In this document: one piece after another, positions 45,034 to 53,304 of the stretch
Layout: each line of letters begins with the position of its first letter
How positions within the stretch are numbered: position 1 is the stretch's first letter
NCBI GenBank assembly: GCA_963820775.1
Contig: CAWGBF010000013.1
Coordinates: 310,001-374,000 of the forward strand
DNA from: Roseiarcus sp963820775
Lineage (GTDB): Bacteria > Pseudomonadota > Alphaproteobacteria > Rhizobiales > Beijerinckiaceae
Direction of reading: 5' to 3'
Length of the DNA: 64,000 bases
Notes under the pieces: model-generated
What the model saw: only the letters and a program-made list of their open reading frames with translations
Database searches by the model: none
Told to the model about the DNA's origin: nothing
Position numbers and translations under genes: made by a program

Positions 45034-45822
45034 TCAATCGCCGCCCAGCTGATTAACCGACAGTTCGGCTATCACCTGATCGACGCCTTCTGACGATATC
45101 CTGAACAGCCCCACATAGGGTTGGCTGAATTCGAGAATGAGATAGATAGCGCTCGCCACGGCTGCCGCCCCCAGCGCCTCATACGTGATCGCCAGCGCGT
45201 TGACGCCCGAGGATGCGCCGATGCAGGTGAACAAGAGCGTCGCCCAGGAGACGACGCTAATGAGCAGCGCCTTCGGAATGGGGCTGAGGAGCTGCCGCGA
45301 CATCAGATAATGCGTTTGGATTATGGAGGCCGAGAGTTGGCGGCCCTTGTCGAGCTGATAGCGCTGCTCATCGTCGGAAGGCTTGAGGGAGGCGAAGAAT
45401 CCATCGAAGTCGCGTAGCTCGGCGCGCGATTGGCTATAGGCCAGCCGCGCCGGCCTGGCGCCGCCGCCGCCCCAGAAGCGCTTGCGCGTGGCCATGAGCT
45501 CTTGCCTCAAGAGTTCGCGGCCGCGATCGGCGCCTGGGCCGTAGCGCTCCAGGGCCAGATCGAGCTGCAGGACCTGCGAGCCAAGGGTATGCGTTTCGGA
45601 CTGCTGCTGCGAATAGACGCCGTAGCTGGTCCAGATGAGGAGCCCCAACACCAGCGCGAGCAACAAGGCCACCAGTCCCTGAATGGTGGTGATCGCGCTT
45701 TTGGCGGCGGCGATATGTTGGCTCGGGAGCGAATGCTGCAGTAGGATGCCGAGCATGCAGCCGGCGAAAACGATTCCCATCACCGCCAGCGCCCGCCAGA
45801 CAAAAGTCATGGTCAACCCCAT
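45034..45822 (-). CDS. DUF4239 (bestrophin-like) membrane protein
   Basis: A 262-aa inner-membrane protein with four predicted segments: two near the N-terminus (ALAVMGIVFAGCMLGILLQ, and GLVALLLALVLGLLIWTSYG) and two near the C-terminus (ALLISVVSWATLLFTCIGAS, GAAAVASAIYLILEF). The N-terminal GLVALLLALVLGLLIWTSYG and the final YVGLFRISSEGVDQVIAEL are typical of DUF4239. A channel role is suggested for the family but not shown. Monocistronic. Confidence 0.82.
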   Translation of the reverse strand: MGLTMTFVWRALAVMGIVFAGCMLGILLQHSLPSQHIAAAKSAITTIQGLVALLLALVLGLLIWTSYGVYSQQQSETHTLGSQVLQLDLALERYGPGADRGRELLRQELMATRKRFWGGGGARPARLAYSQSRAELRDFDGFFASLKPSDDEQRYQLDKGRQLSASIIQTHYLMSRQLLSPIPKALLISVVSWATLLFTCIGASSGVNALAITYEALGAAAVASAIYLILEFSQPYVGLFRISSEGVDQVIAELSVNQLGGD

Positions 45823-46242
45823 TCAGCCTCGATCGCGCCCCATGGGGCGCGATCGGCTCCGCGTCAACCCGTCCTGGACCGTGGACCGAACGGCGCGGCA
45901 GCCTTGGCGTCAATCGCGGTCGGCAGGGTCTGCGCGGGCTAACCAAAGCACAGGGTTGGCGGGTGTGCAATTCTGCGCGCGACTCAAGCTTTTCAAAGTC
46001 TTAGGCTCATTTTTCTGCAACTCGAACAAAATGCGAGCCGGCAAGGCGAAAATAAACATAATGCGTATGTGTAAGAATAAGATATTGAGAAAACGGACGA
46101 TCAGGGCTCTCCGGAAGTACACTCCGGACCTAGATGCACTCGCGCGGAATCGTTGCCGCGACGAGCCAAGCGTGACGCCCGTCGAATCGACCGGCTATTG
46201 CGACGCAGGAAGCCAGGGCCACACTGCGTTCGGCCGCCCGGA
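45823..46242. other. Intergenic, contains a dispersed 55-bp repeat
   Basis: No supported gene. The part 45969-46023 is related to 27448-27502. Around 46040-46100 the sequence is AT-rich and may hold promoters. Confidence 0.4.
45969..46023 (-). repeat. Dispersed 55-bp intergenic repeat, copy B
   Basis: Read on the minus strand it begins GAGTTGCAGAAAAATGAGC, continues CTAAGACTTTGAAAAG and ends GCGCAGAATT, aligning along its length with 27448-27502. Confidence 0.6.
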
Positions 46243-46623
46243 TCAGAGCCCGTCGCCCTCGTGGTTGATTTTCGCCGTCGCCACGTCGTCCATCATGGCG
46301 AGAAGCTTGCCTGGGACGGGCATTGGCGTGCAGGCTTTGTCGCCATCGATGAAGAAGATGAGGCCGCCGTCATTGCCGTCGACCCTGGCGAGCGCCGCCT
46401 TGTCGCCATAGGGCAGACCGGGCGGGGTCTCAGGGTTCATGGCATAGATGCCACGCAGGAACTCCCACTGTTCCGTCGTCAGTTGGATCCATTTGCCGTT
46501 GCGCGCTTCGATCGCCTTCTTCGGCAGGGCGATGTCGACGCACTGGCCGCTTTCGCCAGCAAACGCCAGTTGAGGCAAAACGGCCGCAGCAACAGTCAGG
46601 GCCAGAAGACGCTTGTTTAACAT
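46243..46623 (-). CDS. Small exported protein of unknown function
   Basis: A 126-aa protein with signal peptide MLNKRLLALTVAAAVLPQLA ending FAGES. The mature part has a Cys pair (GQCVDIALPKKAIEARNGKW and DKACTPMPVP) and a Trp-rich segment (TTEQWEFLRGIYAMNPETPP). GGAGG lies 5 bases before the ATG. The frame and codon use look real. I do not recognise the family; periplasmic location is inferred. Confidence 0.78.
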   Translation of the reverse strand: MLNKRLLALTVAAAVLPQLAFAGESGQCVDIALPKKAIEARNGKWIQLTTEQWEFLRGIYAMNPETPPGLPYGDKAALARVDGNDGGLIFFIDGDKACTPMPVPGKLLAMMDDVATAKINHEGDGL

Positions 46624-47065
46624 GAGGACCTCCTTAAGGTCGGAGCCCTCGCTGGTTGTTTTCCTCGCCTACGAACCTTCCGATCGTCCTTTCGCCGACT
46701 GACGCGCGACAGAAGCCGCAACCCTATCGCAACTTGGTAAACAAGAATTGTGCCATGGAAGACGGGGCATTAAAGAATCCGCGCCTGCGGTTTGGCGGCG
46801 TGGGCGGATTCACGGATTCTGTTCAATACTTGGCCACCTGCCTAGTATGTAGGCATATTTTTCTGAAGCGCCCAAGCACACGGCCGAGGCGCAAGCCGCT
46901 TCAAGAGCCGTAGGGCGCCGCGCCCCCCTGGGTCGACGGGGCAATTGAAGCCGCGCTCCATAGCCCGTCGTCAGACGGGCGTTCTTTAAGAACGTCTTAT
47001 GGAGCGCGACGGCGAGGTGAACGAGCGCGTCTTTAAAGTCCGATTCGACGCAACTCCGATCCGCG
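46624..47065. other. Intergenic between murB and a small exported protein gene
   Basis: No gene is called in 442 bp; a 50-codon plus-strand frame near 46755 is not convincing. A strong palindromic element (46952-47008) lies close to the 3' end of murB and is listed separately. Confidence 0.45.
46952..47008. repeat. 57-bp palindromic element with three-way-junction fold
   Basis: The outer stem CGCGCTCCATA (46952-46962) pairs exactly with TATGGAGCGCG (46998-47008). Inside are two hairpins: GCCCGTC-GTCA-GACGGGC (46963-46980) and GTTCT-TTA-AGAAC (46981-46993). The part 46959-46986 matches 25 of 28 bases of a segment inserted in the transposase gene (628-655, opposite strand). This suggests a REP-like mobile palindrome family. 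It is 57 bp past the murB stop and might also serve as its terminator. Confidence 0.7.
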
Positions 47066-47995
47066 CTACGAGCGTATGGCGACGCCGACGCGCTTAATTT
47101 CCCATTCGAGCGCAATTCCGCTCGTCTCCAGGACCCGGCGCCTAACTTCTTCGCCAAGCGCTTCGAGATCAGCGGCGGTCGCGGGCCCGAGATTGATGAG
47201 AAAGTTGCAATGCATCTTCGACACCTGGGCGCCGCCGAGGCTTAAACCCCGGCATCCCGCCTTGTCGATCAATTCCCACGCCTTCATCCCCGGCGGATTC
47301 TTGAATGTCGAGCCGCCAGTCTTGTCGCGGATCGGCTGCGAGGCTTCGCGCGCCTGGGTGATGCGCTCCATCTCGGCTTCGATCGCCTTGGGCTCGCCCG
47401 GCCGGCCCTGAAACATTGCACTCGTGAAGATGACGTCGTCCGGCGCCAGGCTGTGGCGATAGGAAAAGCCCATTTCGGAATTCGAAAACACGCGCCTGGC
47501 GCCTGTCCGGTCGATTCCGCGCGCCTCGATCAGCGCGTCCTTGACCTCAGCCCCATGCGCGCCGGCGTTCATGACCAAAGCCCCGCCGATCGAACCGGGC
47601 ACGCCGCGAAGGAACGCTAGCCCATCGACGCCCGCGATCGCAGCGGCCTTGGCGACATAAAGGTCTGGCGTCGCAGCGCCAACGACGATGCGCAAGCCGT
47701 CCATGATCTCGACCGCGCCGAACGCCCGGCCGCCGAGCCGGATGACGAGCCCGGCCACGCCGCCATCGCGCACGATGAGGTTCGAGCCGAGGCCGATCGT
47801 CGTGATCGGAATCTCGCGCGGGAGTGTCGATAGGACATAGGCGAGGTCGTCCTCGTCAGCTGGGGAAAAAAGGGCGTCAGCCGAACCGCCGACCCGGAAC
47901 CAGGTCGCTTCCGCGATCGGGGCGTCGGCTGTCAGGCGTCCGCGCAGTTTGGGGGCCCGCGCCTTTATCTCGTCGACCAGGCCGGGAAAGCGCAT
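47066..47995 (-). CDS. murB: UDP-N-acetylenolpyruvoylglucosamine reductase
   Basis: A 309-aa FAD/NADPH enzyme that makes UDP-MurNAc, the second committed step of peptidoglycan synthesis. The FAD-binding blocks are ATWFRVGGSADALFSPADED, TIGLGSNLIVRDGGVAGLVI and LRGVPGSIGGALVMNAGAHG. The active-site region includes SYRHS and GGSTFKNPPGMKAWELIDKA; the short-loop pattern is that of the type with SYR...GSTF. ATG 47995 starts 10 bp after murC stops. ddl and ftsQAZ, which often follow, are not here. Confidence 0.95.
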   Translation of the reverse strand: MRFPGLVDEIKARAPKLRGRLTADAPIAEATWFRVGGSADALFSPADEDDLAYVLSTLPREIPITTIGLGSNLIVRDGGVAGLVIRLGGRAFGAVEIMDGLRIVVGAATPDLYVAKAAAIAGVDGLAFLRGVPGSIGGALVMNAGAHGAEVKDALIEARGIDRTGARRVFSNSEMGFSYRHSLAPDDVIFTSAMFQGRPGEPKAIEAEMERITQAREASQPIRDKTGGSTFKNPPGMKAWELIDKAGCRGLSLGGAQVSKMHCNFLINLGPATAADLEALGEEVRRRVLETSGIALEWEIKRVGVAIRS

Positions 47996-48005
47996 CGGCG
48001 AAGCG

Positions 48006-49415
48006 TCACGATTTGTCGAGCACGGCGAGTTCGCCGGGGAGCGCGTAGGCCCATTGGGTGATGGACCCGGCGCCGAGGCAAATGACATAATCGCCCGGCT
48101 TCGCAAGCGAATGCACCATGCCCGCCAATTTCTCGGGCGAAGGCAGCATCAGCGCGTGACGATGGCCGTGGGCGGCGATCGCGGTCGCCAGCGCCACCTT
48201 GTCGACGCCTTCGATCGGCTGTTCGCCGGCCGGATAGACATCGGCGACGATGACGGTGTCCGCATCGTTGAAGCAGGTGGCGAAGGCGTCGAACAGCGAG
48301 GCGAGCCGGGTGAAGCGATGCGGCTGCGCGACCGCGATCACCTTAGCCTCGGTCGCCGCCCGCGCGGCTCGCAACACCGCGGCGATTTCGACTGGATGGT
48401 GGCCATAGTCGTCGTAAATGGCGACGCCATTCCATGTCCCAGTGCGGGTGAAGCGCCGCCGGACGCCGCCAAACCCGGCGATCGCCTTGCGGATGACGTC
48501 GATGGGGGCGCCGAGCTCGTGCGCCACCGCGATCGCGGCCGTAGCGTTTAGCGCATTGTGCCGGCCGGGCATCGGCAGCGCCAGATTATCGATGAAGGTG
48601 GCGCGGCCCGTCGCCCGATCCCGGATCAGCACGGAAAATCGCGTGACGCCGCCGGCAAGGTTGATGTCCATAAGGCGCACATCGGCTTGCGGATTCTCGC
48701 CGTAGGTGAGAATCCGGCGGTCTTCGACCTGGCCGACGAGTTCCTGCACAGTCGGATGATCGAGGCACATGACCGCGAAGCCATAGAACGGCAGGTTTCC
48801 GATCAGCGCCAGAAAGGCGTCCTTGATGGCGTCGAAGGTCTTGAAGTGGTCGAGGTGCTCGGGATCGATGTTGGTGACGACGGCGATATCGGCGGGGAGC
48901 TTCAGGAACGTGCCGTCGCTCTCGTCGGCCTCGACCACCATCCAATCACCGGCGCCGAGCCGCGCGTTGGTCCCATAGGCGTTGATGATGCCCCCGTTGA
49001 TCACGGTCGGATCGAGCCCGGCGGCGTCGAGCAGCGTCGCCACCAGCGACGTCGTCGTGGTCTTGCCATGCGTGCCGGCCACCGCCACGCATTGCTTGAG
49101 CCGCATCAGCTCGGCCAGCATCTCGGCGCGGCGAACCACGGGGATGCGGCGCGCCCGCGCCTCGACGACCTCGGGGTTGTCGCGCTTGACTGCGGACGAA
49201 ATGACGACCACCGCGGCGGCGCCGAGGTTGGCCTTGTCATGGCCGACAAAGACGGTCGCGCCCTGCTCGCGCAGGCGCTTGACGTTGGCGTTGTCGCTTA
49301 GGTCCGAGCCCTGAACCTGATGACCAAGATTGAGGAGAACCTCGGCGATGCCCGACATGCCGATGCCGCCGATGCCGACGAAGTGGATGGGGCCGATCTG
49401 GCTCGGCAGTTTCAT
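48006..49415 (-). CDS. murC: UDP-N-acetylmuramate--L-alanine ligase
   Basis: A 469-aa Mur ligase that adds L-Ala to UDP-MurNAc with ATP in the cytoplasm. N-terminal Rossmann motif HFVGIGGIGMSGIAEVL, ATP loop AGTHGKTTTTSLVATLL (about residues 110-126), VVEADESDGTFLKL, TNIDPEHLDHF and the C-terminal YDDYGHHPVEIAAVL are all present. ATG 49415 follows GGAAGAGG. It is upstream of murB in a two-gene unit; murG, usually before it, is replaced by an AT-rich foreign gene. Confidence 0.96.
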   Translation of the reverse strand: MKLPSQIGPIHFVGIGGIGMSGIAEVLLNLGHQVQGSDLSDNANVKRLREQGATVFVGHDKANLGAAAVVVISSAVKRDNPEVVEARARRIPVVRRAEMLAELMRLKQCVAVAGTHGKTTTTSLVATLLDAAGLDPTVINGGIINAYGTNARLGAGDWMVVEADESDGTFLKLPADIAVVTNIDPEHLDHFKTFDAIKDAFLALIGNLPFYGFAVMCLDHPTVQELVGQVEDRRILTYGENPQADVRLMDINLAGGVTRFSVLIRDRATGRATFIDNLALPMPGRHNALNATAAIAVAHELGAPIDVIRKAIAGFGGVRRRFTRTGTWNGVAIYDDYGHHPVEIAAVLRAARAATEAKVIAVAQPHRFTRLASLFDAFATCFNDADTVIVADVYPAGEQPIEGVDKVALATAIAAHGHRHALMLPSPEKLAGMVHSLAKPGDYVICLGAGSITQWAYALPGELAVLDKS

Positions 49416-49537
49416 GCTCGACCTCTTCCCAGCGCGACCGACGAACCCGCCCTGACGCAAGAATGGGACGGAATAGGCCAGTTCGTACGATTTGGGAAAG
49501 GGCGGAGATCGGGCATGCGACCAGCTGCTGATCTTCC

Positions 49538-50882
49538 TCAAATTTTATTGCTTGTATCTTTCGGTGCAAACAGCCGCCTTGGTGTTTCCTGACCAAATGA
49601 CATTATAAAGCTTGACCCATCATCTTGAGGTCTAATTCGAGTCCAAGGGTCCTTCAGCTCCTCTTGAGTAAATTCTAACGGCGTCAAAGGGTCGAAGAGT
49701 GTTTGATCGACCAGAAATTGTTCTCGCTCTATTCGCTTGAGCTCATATCCATTAGCATATACGGCTATTGATGAAATTTTATCTGCCAATGATTTATTTA
49801 CCATGGGCATCATCATTGATGCATCAAGATCCTTTAGTGAAAGATGTGGTTGAAATCTGACCAACTCATCTCTACTATAAGAAATGTATATAGATTCCAA
49901 TTCATTCGCGCCAACTGAACTAAATTTACTTATCCTCGTCCACTTATCTTTGGAGCCGGGTCCGGAAACCGATTGTCCTACGCCGCCCACCACCTTTACC
50001 CGATGTTCCCATTGCCCACCAACTATGCCCGCCGCTATCCCGGCGCGATCATCTGTAAAAAACCGACTCGAATCCCGTCCGGCCTTATCAGTAGCTCCAA
50101 ACAGAATTTGTAGAGTATCATGCTTGATTTCTTTCAATAAAAGAGAACAGAAAGCTCGGAAGTGACCGATCTCAAGAGATTGATACAGTTTATCCAATTT
50201 AAATAGAACGCCAAAGTAGTTTAAATGATCGACCGACTCTTGGATAAATATTATGCGATCAAGGCGCCTGGTAATGGAATCGAATTGATTTGATATCATA
50301 GACTGAATATCGTCTCCCCATCGTGCAAAAAAAGTAGCCTGCTCTGCTTCACTAAGTGGCAAACCTAAAAATTGAAATCGAGCAGAAGTCCATCTGGACT
50401 ATCTAAAACAATACGTAATCGCTCTCTATCAAAAACTTCGCAATATTCTATTCCTGCAGCCACTGCAATGGCCGATAAGTAATCTTTCCATCCAATTGTC
50501 ATATTTATGTTGGTCAAGAATACAAGACACTTGGACGAGGATCTGTTTCAAGAGCAGATTTGAGATCTAGTTCGAATTTGCGTTTGATTTGCTTCTTTTT
50601 ATCTTGTGAATCGTTGGCTTGATTTACGAATCCTACGGCACCGAAAGCAAGATGATCATTTTTATAGATCGCTTGAATATCTAGACCTCCGTCTCGGCCA
50701 CCGCGCGGGTGACGCGGTGTTACCTGTGAGAATCGTTTATCGAGGGCTAGAACTGCCAAGCACAACTGCTCTCGGTGAAGCTGATTCGTATCGAGATATC
50801 CCTTCAGACGTTCGTCTGTTTGAAAAGGCAAGGAATCACTCCGCAATCGAGAGCGCTCAATCAACCTACAACCGAAATTCAT
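49538..50882 (-). pseudogene. AT-rich foreign gene with nuclease-like N-terminus, two frame breaks
   Basis: Three minus-strand frames join into one coherent protein of about 440 aa. Part 1 (from 50882) has LHREQLCLAVLALDKRF and HPRGGRDGGLDIQAIYK, a DGGxDI motif of the PD-(D/E)XK type. One missing base near 50515 leads into FLTNINMTIGWKDYLSAIAV and the block FDRERLRIVLDSPDGLL. A second near 50372 leads into FLGLPLSEAEQATFFARWGD and the long C-terminal part. GC is far below the neighbours, which suggests horizontal transfer into the mur region. A defence or nuclease role is only inferred from the motif. Confidence 0.6.
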
Positions 50883-50988
50883 CCATTTTATGCGGTTCAG
50901 TCAAACCAGTGGGCGAGCGCTAAGCGATAATTCGTAATCTCGTTGCTTGGTCCGAGCATCCGCAGATGCCGCAGGCCGCACAGCGCTC

Positions 50989-51714
50989 TCACAGGATCGA
51001 GCGGTCGATCGCCATTTCCGCTTCCGCGATGGTCTCCGGGCGCCCGACATGCACCCAAAGGCCGTCGAGGCGGACGCCATAAAGCCGACCCTTCGCCGCG
51101 GCGGCGTGAAAGAACGGGGCAAGGCGGAACACCTCCGGTGTCTCATTTGCGAACAGTTGCGCCTTGACGATCCCGACGCCGGTATAGACGAATGGCGCAA
51201 CGTGGCGCGGCTCCCGCGGGGCGAGCCGTCCATCATGAGTCATGACGAAATCGCCCGGCCAGTCGACGCCGACTGCGCCTGCGCCGGCCGCGACCAAGAG
51301 CAGAATGTCCATCGCGTTGGAATCGAAACTCCGGGCGAGGCGCGCAATGTTCGAGCGCGGCCCCTCGATCCAGAACGCGTCGGTGTTGCAGATCAGGAAC
51401 GGATCGTCGCCTATCGAGGGCAGTGCGCGCTTGATCCCGCCGCCCTGATCGAGCAGCTTCGATCGCTCGTCCGAGATGACGATCTTTGGCGCCCGGCGCT
51501 TGGCGAGATGCGCCTCGATCTGGTCGGCGAGCCAATGCACGTTGACGATCGCTCGCTCGACGCCGCTCTCCGCCAGGCGATCAAGACAATGGTCGATGAG
51601 CGTCCGGCCGTGGACCTTGACCAAGGGCTTGGGCAGCGTCTCGGTGATCGGCCGCATCCGCATCCCCAATCCGGCGGCGAACACCATGGCCGTCTTCGGA
51701 ACGGGCGGGCTCAT
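50989..51714 (-). CDS. murU: Nucleotidyltransferase, MurU-like
   Basis: A 241-aa sugar-1-phosphate nucleotidyltransferase. The signature AMVFAAGLGMRMRPITETLPKPL covers the nucleotide-binding loop and Lys; VNVHWLADQIEAHL, LDQGGGIKRALP and NTDAFWIEG follow. The neighbour encodes an AmgK-like kinase; AmgK and MurU together turn recycled N-acetylmuramate into UDP-MurNAc. That pairing is the basis for the name; other sugar substrates are possible. It starts 13 bp after the upstream gene's stop. Confidence 0.82.
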   Translation of the reverse strand: MSPPVPKTAMVFAAGLGMRMRPITETLPKPLVKVHGRTLIDHCLDRLAESGVERAIVNVHWLADQIEAHLAKRRAPKIVISDERSKLLDQGGGIKRALPSIGDDPFLICNTDAFWIEGPRSNIARLARSFDSNAMDILLLVAAGAGAVGVDWPGDFVMTHDGRLAPREPRHVAPFVYTGVGIVKAQLFANETPEVFRLAPFFHAAAAKGRLYGVRLDGLWVHVGRPETIAEAEMAIDRSIL

Positions 51715-51727
51715 CGGGCCTCAACGA

Positions 51728-53299
51728 TCAGTCTTCGGGTTCGGATTTGGCAGGCGGCGGTCCAAGCGCCCGCGGCAAGTGGTTCCGATACCAGACCGCG
51801 AGCGGTTGAAGCAACGGATGGGCGAGATTGCGGGCCAGATAGCGCTCGATCCGCGGCAGGTGGCGGAGGTAGTCGGGCTTTTTATCGCGCTTGTCGAGCC
51901 GGGCGAACAGGCCGAGGATCTTGGTCGCGCGCTGGGCGCCCATCGCGGCGTAGGCGGCGGCGAACCGCTCAGCGTCAAAGGCGGGATCGGCGGCCGTCCT
52001 GCGGCGCATGTAGAGGGCCGCGAGACGCATCTCGAGATCCTCCGGCACGTCGACCCGCGCGTCCTGCAGCAGCGAAACGACATCGTAGGCCGGCGGGCCG
52101 ATCACCGCGTCCTGAAAATCGATGAGGCCTATTCGCTTGAGCCCCTGCCGGTCCGCCAGCCAATGCAAATTGGGCGAATGATAGTCGCGCAGCGTCCAGG
52201 TCGTGGGCTCGGCGAGAATTGGCGCCAGGAGCTCGCGCCAGATCGCCAGGAACTGCATGCGCGCGCCCGATGGCGGTGTCACCCGGGCGATCGTCGGCCC
52301 ATACCAGTCGATTACCAGCTCGACTTCGACCAGCATCGCTTCGATGTCGTAGACCGGCGGTTCGTAGGGTTCCTCGCCGGCCGACAAGCTCGGCGGAAGT
52401 TCGCGTCCGTGCAGATCGGCGAGAAGAGCGATCGCCGGCGCATAGCGCGCGCCGTCCGGAACGCCGTTTTGAGCGATGATCGTCGAGCCGAAGTCCTCGA
52501 TGAGCGCAAGGCCCTGGTCGACGCTATAGTCGATGAGAGCCGGCGCCGAATAGCCGAGGCCCCGCAATCCCTCGTCGACGGCGATGAAAGCGCGGATGTC
52601 GGGCGACAGCTTGGCGATGGCCGCGTAGGGCTTGCCGAAGCGGATGATGGGCCCGTCCGGCCGGGGCGGGGAAATCATCAATATCGCGGTCTCGCCGGTC
52701 GGCTTGGTCAGCCGCTCATAGGCGCGAATGGACGCGTCGCCCTGCAGGAATTCGCGGCTTGCGTCGGTCCAGCCGGCGCGCTCGAGCAGCCTGGCGACGC
52801 CAAGCGCCAGCGACAAGCGCGGCCTGATCGCACCGAAGCCGCGCAACGTCAGGAGGCGAAAATCGGGGCCGCGCTTTGCATCAAACCGCATGTCAACCTC
52901 GAGCCGGTCGGCGGGCAGAGCCTCTGCAACCTTCTCGGGCCATTCGACGATCGCAATCGCGCCGTCGACCGCTTCATCCCAGCCGAGATTGGCGAGTTCC
53001 GTTGGGCCGCGCAGCCGGTAGAAATCGGCGTGGACCACTGGTCCGCGCGGGGCGTCATAGACCTGCATCAAGGTGAAGGTCGGGCTCGGCGCCTCGAGCT
53101 CCGGCGCCTCGGCGATGACGCGGATCAGGCCACGGGCGAAAGCGGTCTTGCCCGCTCCGAGATCGCCGGTGAGAGCAACGAAGTCGCCGGGCTCGAGCCA
53201 GGCCGCCTGCGCCGCGGCGATGGCCAGCGTCGTCGCCTCGTCCGGCGCCTCGAAGCTCCAAACTCCCGCTTCTTCTCTTACACCGGCGAGACCGTTCAT
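51728..53299 (-). CDS. Fusion of TsaE (tRNA t6A ATPase) and AmgK-like sugar kinase
   Basis: A 523-aa two-domain protein. Residues 1-155 are TsaE: Walker A GDLGAGKTAFARGLI, SPTFTLMQVYD, HADFYRL and EWPEKV; TsaE is needed for threonylcarbamoyl-adenosine in tRNA. Residues about 165-523 are an aminoglycoside phosphotransferase-like kinase: QGDASIRAYERL, IDFQDAVIGPPAYDV (DFG equivalent) and DYHSPNLHWL (catalytic Asp), matching AmgK anomeric kinases. The junction is natural, not a frameshift. The fusion is common in Hyphomicrobiales, and the next gene is MurU-like. It lies 5 bp after divL. Confidence 0.9.
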   Translation of the reverse strand: MNGLAGVREEAGVWSFEAPDEATTLAIAAAQAAWLEPGDFVALTGDLGAGKTAFARGLIRVIAEAPELEAPSPTFTLMQVYDAPRGPVVHADFYRLRGPTELANLGWDEAVDGAIAIVEWPEKVAEALPADRLEVDMRFDAKRGPDFRLLTLRGFGAIRPRLSLALGVARLLERAGWTDASREFLQGDASIRAYERLTKPTGETAILMISPPRPDGPIIRFGKPYAAIAKLSPDIRAFIAVDEGLRGLGYSAPALIDYSVDQGLALIEDFGSTIIAQNGVPDGARYAPAIALLADLHGRELPPSLSAGEEPYEPPVYDIEAMLVEVELVIDWYGPTIARVTPPSGARMQFLAIWRELLAPILAEPTTWTLRDYHSPNLHWLADRQGLKRIGLIDFQDAVIGPPAYDVVSLLQDARVDVPEDLEMRLAALYMRRRTAADPAFDAERFAAAYAAMGAQRATKILGLFARLDKRDKKPDYLRHLPRIERYLARNLAHPLLQPLAVWYRNHLPRALGPPPAKSEPED

Positions 53300-53304
53300 G
53301 CCCT

